The position numbers and the translations under genes were made by a program. A stretch of DNA of 64,000 bases from Bacillota bacterium (GTDB lineage Bacteria; Bacillota; Clostridia; Acetivibrionales; DTU013): positions 1-64,000 of the forward strand of contig JAEZCO010000106.1 of the NCBI GenBank assembly GCA_023433505.1, in the 5' to 3' direction. Below are positions 44,578 through 52,318 of the stretch, in pieces (the stretch's first letter is position 1; each line of letters begins with the position of its first letter). The notes beneath the pieces are model-generated. The model made no database searches, was not told where the DNA came from, and saw nothing but the letters and a program-made list of their open reading frames with translations.

Positions 44578-45854
44578 TCGCATTCACTCCCCTTGAAAAC
44601 ATTTTCTCCGGAAGGTATCTTCAGACTGCAGAAGTCCTCCTGTTGAGCATTGATATCGATCATTACGTTCCTCCCGATTTCCGTCCCTGCGGGCACTACG
44701 GCTCTTTCCCCGATGACAGTGATGCCGGAGTTATATATATTGGGCCTGAAGACATTGGTAATGTCCTCGCCTCTGCCGATTACCGCATTTGCACCGATTT
44801 CGGTATTTTCGCCTATGATGCATTGCGACAGGATGCTGCCTGCGCCGACCCTGGTGTTTGACATGACGATGGAATCCTCCACCTGGGCGCCTTCATCGAT
44901 GGTCACACCCGGAAACAACACCGAATTGCGGACTTTTCCGTAGATCATGCACCCTTCGGCTACAATGGACGTTTTGACACTGCCGCCGTAACCGATATAA
45001 TGGGCGGGTTTTACAGGATTGGGCGTATAGATTTTCCATGAGGGATCGTATAAATTGAATTCCGGAACCCTTTTGATCAAATCCATATTGGATTCCCAAA
45101 ACGCCTGGATAGTACCCACATCCTTCCAGTAGCCTTTGAAATTGTAAGCATACATATTGCGGCCTTCAAACAGCATCATGGGAATGATGTTCTTACCGAA
45201 GTCATGATCCGAGCCCTTCAGTGCGTCATCCCTGAGAAGATATTCCCTGAGAACCTTCCATGTAAATATGTACACACCCATGGAAGCCAGAGTGCTTTTG
45301 GGCTTGGCAGGCTTCTCTTCGAATTCGTAGATCTTGCCGTTTTCATGAGTGTTCATTATCCCATATCTGGAGGCCTCCTCCACAGGTACGTCAATCACCG
45401 AAATCGTTGCGTCGGCATTGGTCCTTTTATGGGAATCAAGCATGGTGGAATAGTTCATTTTGTAGATATGGTCTCCGGATAAGATGATAACGTATTGAGG
45501 GGCCAGCTTATCCACATAATCAATGTTCTGAAATACTGCGTTGGCCGTACCCTTGTACCAGTCACCGCTTTCCTCCTTCAAATACGGAGAGAGTGTGGTT
45601 ACACCGCCATTCATCCGGTCCATGTCCCAGGGCTTTCCGATGCCTATATGGGAATTGAGCTTTAGGGGCTGATACTGGGTCAGCACTCCAACGGTGTCAA
45701 TCCGGGAATTTATACAATTGCTCAATGAAAAATCAATGATCCGGTATTTGCCTCCATAAAGCACCGCGGGCTTGGCGATCTTTTTCGTCAATACCCCCAG
45801 CCTGCTTCCCTGTCCCCCTGCCAGCAGAAGGGCGATTATTTCCTTTTTTATCAT
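44574..45854 (-). CDS. glgC: Glucose-1-phosphate adenylyltransferase GlgC
   Basis: Makes ADP-glucose from glucose-1-phosphate and ATP, the committed step of bacterial glycogen synthesis. It has 426 residues. The catalytic loop reads ALLLAGGQGSRLGVLT near residue 8; KYRIIDFSLSNCINS and VIILSGDHIYKMNY (metal-binding aspartate) follow, and a left-handed beta-helix forms the C terminus. The start at 45854 follows GGGGGTGG; an upstream ATG at 45902 is unlikely. It is coupled to glgD. No other glg genes are in the window. Confidence 0.95.
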   Translation of the reverse strand: MIKKEIIALLLAGGQGSRLGVLTKKIAKPAVLYGGKYRIIDFSLSNCINSRIDTVGVLTQYQPLKLNSHIGIGKPWDMDRMNGGVTTLSPYLKEESGDWYKGTANAVFQNIDYVDKLAPQYVIILSGDHIYKMNYSTMLDSHKRTNADATISVIDVPVEEASRYGIMNTHENGKIYEFEEKPAKPKSTLASMGVYIFTWKVLREYLLRDDALKGSDHDFGKNIIPMMLFEGRNMYAYNFKGYWKDVGTIQAFWESNMDLIKRVPEFNLYDPSWKIYTPNPVKPAHYIGYGGSVKTSIVAEGCMIYGKVRNSVLFPGVTIDEGAQVEDSIVMSNTRVGAGSILSQCIIGENTEIGANAVIGRGEDITNVFRPNIYNSGITVIGERAVVPAGTEIGRNVMIDINAQQEDFCSLKIPSGENVFKGSECE

Positions 45855-45989
45855 TTGTCCACCCCCAATGGTTCTTTCTATACTCCATAGTATCAGACAC
45901 AAGTATTATTCTATGAAACAATGACTCCGCTTATAACGATCCGATTTAAGATTAATTTTTTTGTTTGACGCCTCATTATTACCACAAAT

Positions 45990-46024
45990 TATTTAACAAC
46001 AAACAAAGCCTGAGATCCCAGGCT
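45990..46024 (-). terminator. Rho-independent terminator after the iron-sulfur protein gene
   Basis: On the minus strand AGCCTG / CAGGCT (46007-46024) is followed by TTGTTTGTTGTT, a T-rich but interrupted tail. Confidence 0.65.
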
Positions 46025-46026
46025 GT

Positions 46027-46704
46027 TCATTGATTTCCCCAGGGACAAACCCGCACGCATATCCCGCATACCGCCCCTCTTCCTATATGTTTGAATTTGG
46101 ATGTCATATAGTCGCTGCAAGCCTGTACGTCAACAATCCTGCTCCTGTCGCAGCCCGCCTCCCAGCCGTTGCCTGTCAACGCCATGGCCGGACAGCTTTC
46201 AACACAGAGCCTGCAAGTACCGCAGCTCTGCCTGGCAGCTTCATTGGCGGAAGTCAAAGGCATGTCTGTGAGAATTGTTCCTAGCCTTAGTCTCGGGCCC
46301 CAGGCCCTGCTTATAAAAAGGCCGCTTTTTCCTATCCAGCCAAGGCCCGCCGTCACTGCCGCGGTTTTGTGCTGAAATAATCCAAAGTGGCCCTCCCCGG
46401 CATCATTGACCGTCTGGGACGCAGGGATTGCCAGGGCTTTAAAGCCCCACTCCTGGATTTGCAGCGTCCCGCGGAGAGTAATCTGGTCGATAAGGGTATT
46501 CACCGTCCTGTAATGATGGAAATAGGTAAAAGTAGGTTTGTCAATAATTTCGTCAATGATGGCATCGGAGAGTCTGACGCCGACGGATACCGCATTCGGG
46601 TATTTTTTCAGGGCGGCAGAGAGCTTGTCTTGGACATTGGAAAATCCAACAAGCGAAGCGCCCCATTCCTTTAACTTCTCCCCCAGCATTGACTTTTGTT
46701 CCAA
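46027..46704 (-). CDS. Short QueG-like protein with two 4Fe-4S clusters
   Basis: A 225-residue protein resembling the C-terminal part of epoxyqueuosine reductase QueG and of related 4Fe-4S double-cluster proteins. Cysteine motifs are CGTCRLCVESCP near residue 175 and CGICVRVCPWG near the end, with single cysteines at EAGCDR and VQACSDY. GWIGKSGLFISRAWGPRLRL is also QueG-like, but the N-terminal cobalamin-binding half is much shortened. It may therefore be a reductive-dehalogenase-like or electron-transfer relative rather than a true QueG. The TTG start follows GAGGTGG. Confidence 0.8.
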   Translation of the reverse strand: MEQKSMLGEKLKEWGASLVGFSNVQDKLSAALKKYPNAVSVGVRLSDAIIDEIIDKPTFTYFHHYRTVNTLIDQITLRGTLQIQEWGFKALAIPASQTVNDAGEGHFGLFQHKTAAVTAGLGWIGKSGLFISRAWGPRLRLGTILTDMPLTSANEAARQSCGTCRLCVESCPAMALTGNGWEAGCDRSRIVDVQACSDYMTSKFKHIGRGAVCGICVRVCPWGNQ

Positions 46705-46739
46705 AATACCACCTCACTAACGATTCCCAGCATATTACC

Positions 46740-46763
46740 ATTCCGATTATAGCATATCGGAAT
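46740..46763 (-). promoter_or_regulatory. Inverted repeat overlapping a -10 box
   Basis: ATTCCGAT / ATCGGAAT (46740-46747 and 46756-46763) flank a minus-strand TATAAT (46746-46751), 42 bases before the iron-sulfur protein start. No good -35 box is visible, so an activator or repressor site is possible. Confidence 0.4.
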
Positions 46764-46896
46764 AATTTATGCGAGGGGGTAAGAAATATCCCTGCTGTTA
46801 AAATATTTATTGAATTTTTTCATATACTAAGCCAAGGTTGTTTTAAACTGCCCATACAATACAGACTAGTGATTCGGTTTTCAGGAGGACGTACCC

Positions 46897-47973
46897 ATGA
46901 AGGTGGCAATTATCGGAGCAGGGTTGGCAGGTCTGGCATGCGCTCACGAACTGGAGAGAAATGGAGTTTTTCCTCAAATTTTTGAACGCTCCTCCCTCAT
47001 TGGAGAAATCATGGAGCTTCCCGCCATACAGATGAGAATGTTTTATACTCCGTTAATTGATCCTTTCAAGTACATGCGGAATAAATTTAATTTAAATCTC
47101 ACCCCTCACTATATCTTGAATGAATTAATAATGAAATCTCCCAACAAAATTGCCACCGTAAATGAAAACCTGGGCTGGATCTTCAGAAGAGGAAGCTTCA
47201 GCGATTCCATGACAAATCAAATCCGAAGCACGATCACTGCACCCATCAGCTTGAATACGGAAGTTAATTTTAAAGATATAAAAAATAAATTTGATTCCGT
47301 GGTTATCGCTTCCGGATCTTTAAGCGAGGCGGAAACAATGAATATATTCACAGCCACCTACTTCGCCTGTACCCGCATTGCCACTGTTTACGGAAGATTT
47401 AAGACCAATTCGATAAACATATGGCTGAATACAGAGTATGCAAAGGCTTCCTACGCCTATCTTGTACCCGATACGCAAGACCGCGCGAAGCTGGTTTTGC
47501 TTGTAAACGACATCAACCCCTACCAGTTGGACAGTTATTGGGACAATTTTTTGCTGACGGAAAAGATTTCCTACAAAATAACTAAAACAACGGATTTGGC
47601 TCATAAGATCGGAAGGGTTAATCCCGTTCAAGTCGGGAATTTGTATTTCTGCGGTTTGGCAGGCGGGTTTATGGATGATTTCATAGGCTTCGGCACCATC
47701 GGCTGCGTCATCAGCGGATTATTGGCGGCCAAAGCCATCATCAACAATCTTGATTATAACAAAGCAATGAAACCCTTTATTAGCCGGTTGAAAAAATTGC
47801 ATGAATACAGGCTTGCCATGAACAGCTTTACAAATGAGGACTATGACCGCATTATGACACTGCTGGACAATCCGGCAATCCAAGCGCTCACCTATAAAAA
47901 CCCTTTGTTCAGAGTGCCCCCCAGCTACCTGCTTGCAAAAATGTATAATTTCATAAAAGCACAAACCCATTGA
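46897..47973 (+). CDS. FAD-dependent oxidoreductase, paralogue of 22783-23862
   Basis: A 358-residue flavoprotein with the same block order as the gene at 22783: VAIIGAGLAGLACAHELERN, FDSVVIASGSLSEAE, INIWLNTEYAKASYAYLVP and LYFCGLAGGFMDDFIGFG. In the C-terminal FAD motif the usual 'GN/GD' is changed to CGL. The start follows CAGGAGG. It is followed by a small lipoprotein-like gene. The two copies probably arose by duplication and have diverged considerably; substrates are unknown. Confidence 0.8.
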   Translation: MKVAIIGAGLAGLACAHELERNGVFPQIFERSSLIGEIMELPAIQMRMFYTPLIDPFKYMRNKFNLNLTPHYILNELIMKSPNKIATVNENLGWIFRRGSFSDSMTNQIRSTITAPISLNTEVNFKDIKNKFDSVVIASGSLSEAETMNIFTATYFACTRIATVYGRFKTNSINIWLNTEYAKASYAYLVPDTQDRAKLVLLVNDINPYQLDSYWDNFLLTEKISYKITKTTDLAHKIGRVNPVQVGNLYFCGLAGGFMDDFIGFGTIGCVISGLLAAKAIINNLDYNKAMKPFISRLKKLHEYRLAMNSFTNEDYDRIMTLLDNPAIQALTYKNPLFRVPPSYLLAKMYNFIKAQTH

Positions 47974-48038
47974 GGTCCCGTGGCTTACTGGAACTTTTCT
48001 CAGGTTTATCCAGTCTGAAGGCTTTGGAGGTGACTGAA

Positions 48039-48290
48039 ATGAAATCTTTGAAAATTCTGTTATGCATTGTTTTCACTCTCGTCCTTGGCACCTGTTCTTC
48101 CACCATCAGTATCGGCGAATCACAGGATTTTTCAGGCAAGCCTGCGGAAGTAGCCGTAACAAGCGATGACGCAATGCTTCTGAATCCGGAATACACCTAT
48201 GACTCCAAAATGCTGATTCCGGGAAATACACAAATTGATCCTAAAATGCTTGCGCCCATGATTCAGGACGAATCGGACCAAGACAAATGA
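48039..48290 (+). CDS. Small putative lipoprotein, 83 residues
   Basis: The ATG at 48039 has GGAGGTGA five bases upstream. The N terminus MKSLKILLCIVFTLVLGTCS is a signal peptide with a lipobox-like LGTC (Thr at -1 is unusual). The mature part is acidic, with repeated MLxP turns (AMLLNPEYTYDSKMLIP, PKMLAPMI). It starts 66 bases after the flavoprotein, so it may be in the same transcript. No family recognised. Confidence 0.5.
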   Translation: MKSLKILLCIVFTLVLGTCSSTISIGESQDFSGKPAEVAVTSDDAMLLNPEYTYDSKMLIPGNTQIDPKMLAPMIQDESDQDK

Positions 48291-48391
48291 GAGCGGCTTC
48301 CTTCCTCTGCTGGCAAAAATTATGGCGGTATGCTATAATAGGAAAAGCCTGAAAAGCTTCAATACATGCCACGGAGGAAAGGAAGGCCCGA

Positions 48392-48931
48392 ATGAACTCG
48401 CTGGGAAGTAACAAGGAAGTTGTGGAAAACAAGCTCATTTTGCTTTATCTGATCGAGAAAATAAATGTTCCGGTAAGCAATCTCCAAATTACAAAGCTCA
48501 TACTGGAAAACAAATTCATGAATTATTTTCTGCTGCAGCAGTTTTTAAACGAGCTGGTGGAAGGTAACTTCCTGGGAACGGAAGCTTCCGGCGAAAAAGC
48601 GCTGTACAAGATTACCGAGGCCGGAAAGCAAAGCCTCGGATACTTTTCCGGTCTGATCCCCTCCGGTATCAAAGGCAGAATTGACAATTCCATTACGGCG
48701 ATTAAAAAAAATATCCGGAACGAGACGCTAATCACTGCGGATTTCATGCCCGAAAGCGAGAATGAGTTTATCGCCAGCTGCAAAGTCGGTGAAGATAATT
48801 TTACATTGATGGAGATCAGTGTGACGGTAGGGACTAGAAATGACGCCCGTACCATATGCAACAACTGGAAAAACCATACCCAGGACATCTACGCTGAAAT
48901 CATCAACATCCTTACCAGGCAAAGGGAGTAA
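48392..48931 (+). CDS. DUF4364-family protein, probable winged helix
   Basis: A 179-residue cytoplasmic protein. The start SLGSNKEVVENKLILLYLIE and the following NLQITKLILENKFMNYFLLQ fit the DUF4364 family, thought to be a winged-helix regulator common in Clostridia. KALYKITEAGKQSL near residue 70 resembles a PadR-like wing. GGAGGAAAGGAAGG precedes the ATG. Its target is unknown. Confidence 0.8.
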   Translation: MNSLGSNKEVVENKLILLYLIEKINVPVSNLQITKLILENKFMNYFLLQQFLNELVEGNFLGTEASGEKALYKITEAGKQSLGYFSGLIPSGIKGRIDNSITAIKKNIRNETLITADFMPESENEFIASCKVGEDNFTLMEISVTVGTRNDARTICNNWKNHTQDIYAEIINILTRQRE

Positions 48932-48963
48932 TTCTCTTTTCACATATTTTCAAATAAGTTATC

Positions 48964-50613
48964 CTATGGAAGACTGGCGACCACAGCTCCATCCTCAAGG
49001 TAGGATGAAGCCCTGTCCATTATCGCTGCCATCTGGGCGCGGGTTATTTTATCCGCCGGATGGAACAAGCCGTCGGGGTAACCCTGGAGCAGTCCGTATC
49101 CCGTCATTTTCTTTATTGCGCTGTAGGACCATGGATTGCCGGTGGCTGTGACGTCGCTGAATTTTACCGTACCGTTCGGGCTTCCCTGGAGCTGCAACGG
49201 CAGTCTTGCAAGCATTGCGGCAATCTGCTCCCTTGTGACCGGCAGATCGGGACCGAACTTTCCGTTTCCGATGCCTTGAATAATGTTGTACTGCTTTGCA
49301 ATTTGTATTTCATTTTTCGCCCAATGACCCGCTATGTCGCTGAAGCCCGCATTTCCTGCAACCGCGATGCCATCCAGGCCGAGGGCTCTTACGAGTATTG
49401 TGGCTGCCTGGGCTCTGGTCAGCCGCGCTTCCGGCAGGAACAACGATTCTGAAACTCCCGTCATCCATTCCTGCATGGCGACATTTATAATTGAGTCTAC
49501 CGCCCAATGCCCCTGGGCATCCTTGAAATAGCAGCCGTTGAGCCAAAGCTTGTAGTAGTCCCAGGTTTCCGCGGATTCCTGGCCAAGGCTCCAACTGCCT
49601 GATCCCTTAAGATTATATTTTTGCACCAGCGTGAGCTTGTATTTTATGGATTCCTCGTTTTCATACCAGAGGGTATATTTCCCTGCGGACAAAACGGAGC
49701 CGTTAATATTGGGCTTACCATCTCCTGCTTTGATTGTTATTACGGCCTTGGGAGATTGATATGCCTTATCGTATGTAACCACTCCCCTGTATTTTTTAAC
49801 CATTTCTTCTACCTGACTTGCGCTGATCCCATACCCTCCGTACGTTGAACCCTGTTTCCAGTATCTCCCGTAAAATGCCAGCCCTAAAACCAATTTATTG
49901 GCGGGCACCTCCTTAAGGGCATTGATTATTGAGTCTTCCACAAACTGCGCTGAAGCGACCGGCCCCTCGGGACCTCCCTGGTAGCTCTGGTCATAGGTCA
50001 TCAGCATCAGGTAGTCGCAATATTTTGCCATTTCGCCGTAATCATAGGATTTTTGCCACCCCTGGGCAACGGCAAAGGGCTTTGGCGCAACAGCGGCGGA
50101 AAGACTTTTTCCGGCGGGAAGCTTGCTCCTCAGGATCCGGACAAAATCGGAATAACTGTCACGCTGGTATTCCGTGAGATTTTCCAGGTCCACATTGACT
50201 CCGTCAAGATTATATTTCGCGATGGCGTCGGCGATTTGCTGTGCCAGCGCCTCCCTGTTGTTAAGCGCATTTATGCCTGTTTGCCTGTCCCAGTGATTGC
50301 TGAGGAAAGGAGTCACCTTTATTCCTTGTTTATGCATTTTACTTATAAACGTTGTATCAAGCGCTTGTGTAACTTTGAGGCTGCCATCCTGATTCAGGTC
50401 GAAATAGCTTGGAGAGATGTCGTTCAATGATCCTCCGGTACTGTCTACCATACCGGTATACGAGCTTGTGTTGCCAAAATATACATAACTCATGCTGAAT
50501 TTGCTGTCTGATACGGCTGCGGCCTCCTGAGCGGTGAAAATTGACGAACCCAGCAGGACGGCACAGATGACAGATATTATCCTTAACAGATGTTTGCTTT
50601 TCACAAAATACAC
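48964..50613 (-). CDS. Secreted GH18 glycosidase with three SLH domains
   Basis: A 549-residue secreted protein: a signal peptide (HLLRIISVICAVLLGSSIFT), a GH18 TIM barrel (about 35-340) and three S-layer homology repeats (about 365-540). The catalytic motif DGVNVDLEN is the form found in YaaH/YdhD-like spore wall hydrolases; LMLMTYDQSYQGGPEGP and KLVLGLAFYGRYWK are also present. The SLH repeats (HWAVDSIINVAMQEW, HWAKNEIQIAKQYN and a third) would bind wall pyruvylated polymer. Two GTG starts (50613 and 50604) both have ribosome sites. The likely substrate is peptidoglycan or chitin-like glycan. Confidence 0.92.
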   Translation of the reverse strand: MYFVKSKHLLRIISVICAVLLGSSIFTAQEAAAVSDSKFSMSYVYFGNTSSYTGMVDSTGGSLNDISPSYFDLNQDGSLKVTQALDTTFISKMHKQGIKVTPFLSNHWDRQTGINALNNREALAQQIADAIAKYNLDGVNVDLENLTEYQRDSYSDFVRILRSKLPAGKSLSAAVAPKPFAVAQGWQKSYDYGEMAKYCDYLMLMTYDQSYQGGPEGPVASAQFVEDSIINALKEVPANKLVLGLAFYGRYWKQGSTYGGYGISASQVEEMVKKYRGVVTYDKAYQSPKAVITIKAGDGKPNINGSVLSAGKYTLWYENEESIKYKLTLVQKYNLKGSGSWSLGQESAETWDYYKLWLNGCYFKDAQGHWAVDSIINVAMQEWMTGVSESLFLPEARLTRAQAATILVRALGLDGIAVAGNAGFSDIAGHWAKNEIQIAKQYNIIQGIGNGKFGPDLPVTREQIAAMLARLPLQLQGSPNGTVKFSDVTATGNPWSYSAIKKMTGYGLLQGYPDGLFHPADKITRAQMAAIMDRASSYLEDGAVVASLP

Positions 50614-50806
50614 CCCATACCCCTCGTTTAGTCATGGTAGGGGACATACCTCTCCCGGCGGAGGGCTGCCCCTTTCAGAGTTGTTTAAGATACTCACTAC
50701 TACCTTACAATACGGGATGCATTTATTCAACGAGTAAATTATGTAAACTAATTCGCTGCGCTGTATGAGCGTCATTACTTACCGGCACTTCCCTGAATAT
50801 CTCCAC

Positions 50807-50843
50807 AAAAAAAAGTCCCGCAAATAAACATCGCGGGACTTTT
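50807..50843 (-). terminator. Rho-independent terminator after the lipoprotein gene 50861-51541
   Basis: GTCCCGC / GCGGGAC (50815-50821 and 50833-50839) is a perfect stem. On the minus strand TTTTTTTT follows (50807-50814); on the plus strand only TTTT follows. Confidence 0.82.
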
Positions 50844-50860
50844 CATCACCATTGGCCGGA

Positions 50861-51541
50861 TTAATCCATAAGCTTGTAGATTAAGATGCTTTCAACCTTT
50901 TTATCTTTTATGTGAAAGCTCATTACATCCACATAATCTACCGGTTCATACCGGAAATCATCCTCTCCGTCACCCAATTCCCCTCCTGTCAGATGTCCTT
51001 CAGGATAAGCCTCTTTAAGCTTTTCAAAACTATCTCCGACTTTAATTTTTCTCGATGTCGGATAATTGGGACTGGAAATTTGAATGTTAAAAATAAAAAA
51101 CTTCTTATCTTTGGCCGCATCAATGGTTTTCACCACAAGTCCGGGAAATTTGTACTGTTTTTCCGTCATTCCGTTCAGCGGGTCCATATTCAAGCCGTCG
51201 TCCTTGGAATAAGTGTGGGATTTAATTTCATCCGCCTTGCCAAGCAGACTCTCCATCTTCTCATCGTCGACAATATCCGAAAGAGTAATTACATTCTCCC
51301 GGTAAATAAAGGCCAGGTCTTTTAAAGCGGCATTTCCGCCGGTTTCTGCCGTGGTTTCCTTAGTCGTTTCCCCGGATGCATCCGTTGTAGTGCCGGCCGT
51401 TGTGCCGGTCTGGGTTGTGAGTGAGGTTCCGCCGGTTGTGCTTTCCGTCGGTTCCGCATCACTTTTCCCGCATCCCGCCAGAAGCATTCCACCCAATACC
51501 AAAAGCAGAGTCACTATGATTATTTTTCTAAACGCTTTCAT
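50861..51541 (-). CDS. Lipoprotein with Thr-rich linker, 226 residues
   Basis: The signal peptide ends in LLAGC, a clear lipobox. Then comes a ~50-residue Thr/Glu/Gly-rich linker (TTAGTTTDASGETTKETT) and a globular domain of about 140 residues (ITLSDIVDDEKMESLLGKAD, IKVGDSFEKLKEAYPEGHL). The domain has a BamE/Lpp-like 'GDSFEKL..YPEG' feature, but no firm family. AGGAGG lies upstream of the start. It has its own terminator and is divergent from the next lipoprotein gene. Confidence 0.72.
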   Translation of the reverse strand: MKAFRKIIIVTLLLVLGGMLLAGCGKSDAEPTESTTGGTSLTTQTGTTAGTTTDASGETTKETTAETGGNAALKDLAFIYRENVITLSDIVDDEKMESLLGKADEIKSHTYSKDDGLNMDPLNGMTEKQYKFPGLVVKTIDAAKDKKFFIFNIQISSPNYPTSRKIKVGDSFEKLKEAYPEGHLTGGELGDGEDDFRYEPVDYVDVMSFHIKDKKVESILIYKLMD

Positions 51542-51819
51542 TGCAATTCCTCCTATAATTCCTTTTAATTATTTATTTGCGCTACTGCGCCATTTCAAAC
51601 AAAAACTTCACTTAGTTAGACCTTAAATAATTTATATAGTTCCACTCCTAGGCCTATTGGATAAATGTACCGGAAGAATTCCTCAATCCTCACTATCCCT
51701 TTGTCATATGACAGGAGTCATTTCAAATGTTACAGGGCTTATGACACAGCGCACTTATAAATAACTTCCGTATTTTTTATTATTAAATAGTCAATGAAAT
51801 TAAAGGAGCTGTGACCACT

Positions 51820-52311
51820 ATGAAAAAACTGATTTCTTTTATTCTTGCTTTCGTTTTTCTCTTTTCCCTTACAGCCTGCAATGCAGGAGTATCGGATGCC
51901 CAAGAATGTCTCAAATCCTACACAAATGCTTTAATCGGCGGCGATTATGCATCGGCCTATACGATGCTTTCCGCCTTCGACAAAGGCAACATCACGGAGG
52001 ATCAATTTATTCAATGGCAGACCATGGCCTCAAAAATGGTAAAGGTGGAGAGCTTTGAAATTGACAGGAAGACGGACAGATTTAAAAATTATGAGTATAT
52101 GGGAGCCAAATTCAAGAAGGCCTACGGTTTTAGAGTTCTGAGAGTGCAAAAGGAGCTCCTGCCTGAAGCAAAAACCAATGGCTATGATTCCGGGGAGTAC
52201 AGGATCATGGTTGTTGAAGAAGACGGGGCATTCAGAGTAGCCTTGCTTATAACGCAACTGGAGGAAACGCTTCAGAGCTATAAGCGGCAGTTGGAAGAAA
52301 AGGCGAAGTGA
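51820..52311 (+). CDS. Lipoprotein, 163 residues, first gene of an export operon
   Basis: MKKLISFILAFVFLFSLTAC is a signal peptide with an LTAC lipobox. The mature domain contains CLKSYTNALIGGDYASAYTM and ITEDQFIQWQTMASK, typical of NTF2-like small extracytoplasmic proteins (DUF4878-like). GGAG lies 11 bases before the ATG. It lies seven bases before the FtsX permease gene, so it may be an accessory factor for that transporter. Confidence 0.67.
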   Translation: MKKLISFILAFVFLFSLTACNAGVSDAQECLKSYTNALIGGDYASAYTMLSAFDKGNITEDQFIQWQTMASKMVKVESFEIDRKTDRFKNYEYMGAKFKKAYGFRVLRVQKELLPEAKTNGYDSGEYRIMVVEEDGAFRVALLITQLEETLQSYKRQLEEKAK

Positions 52312-52318
52312 CGCGGCC

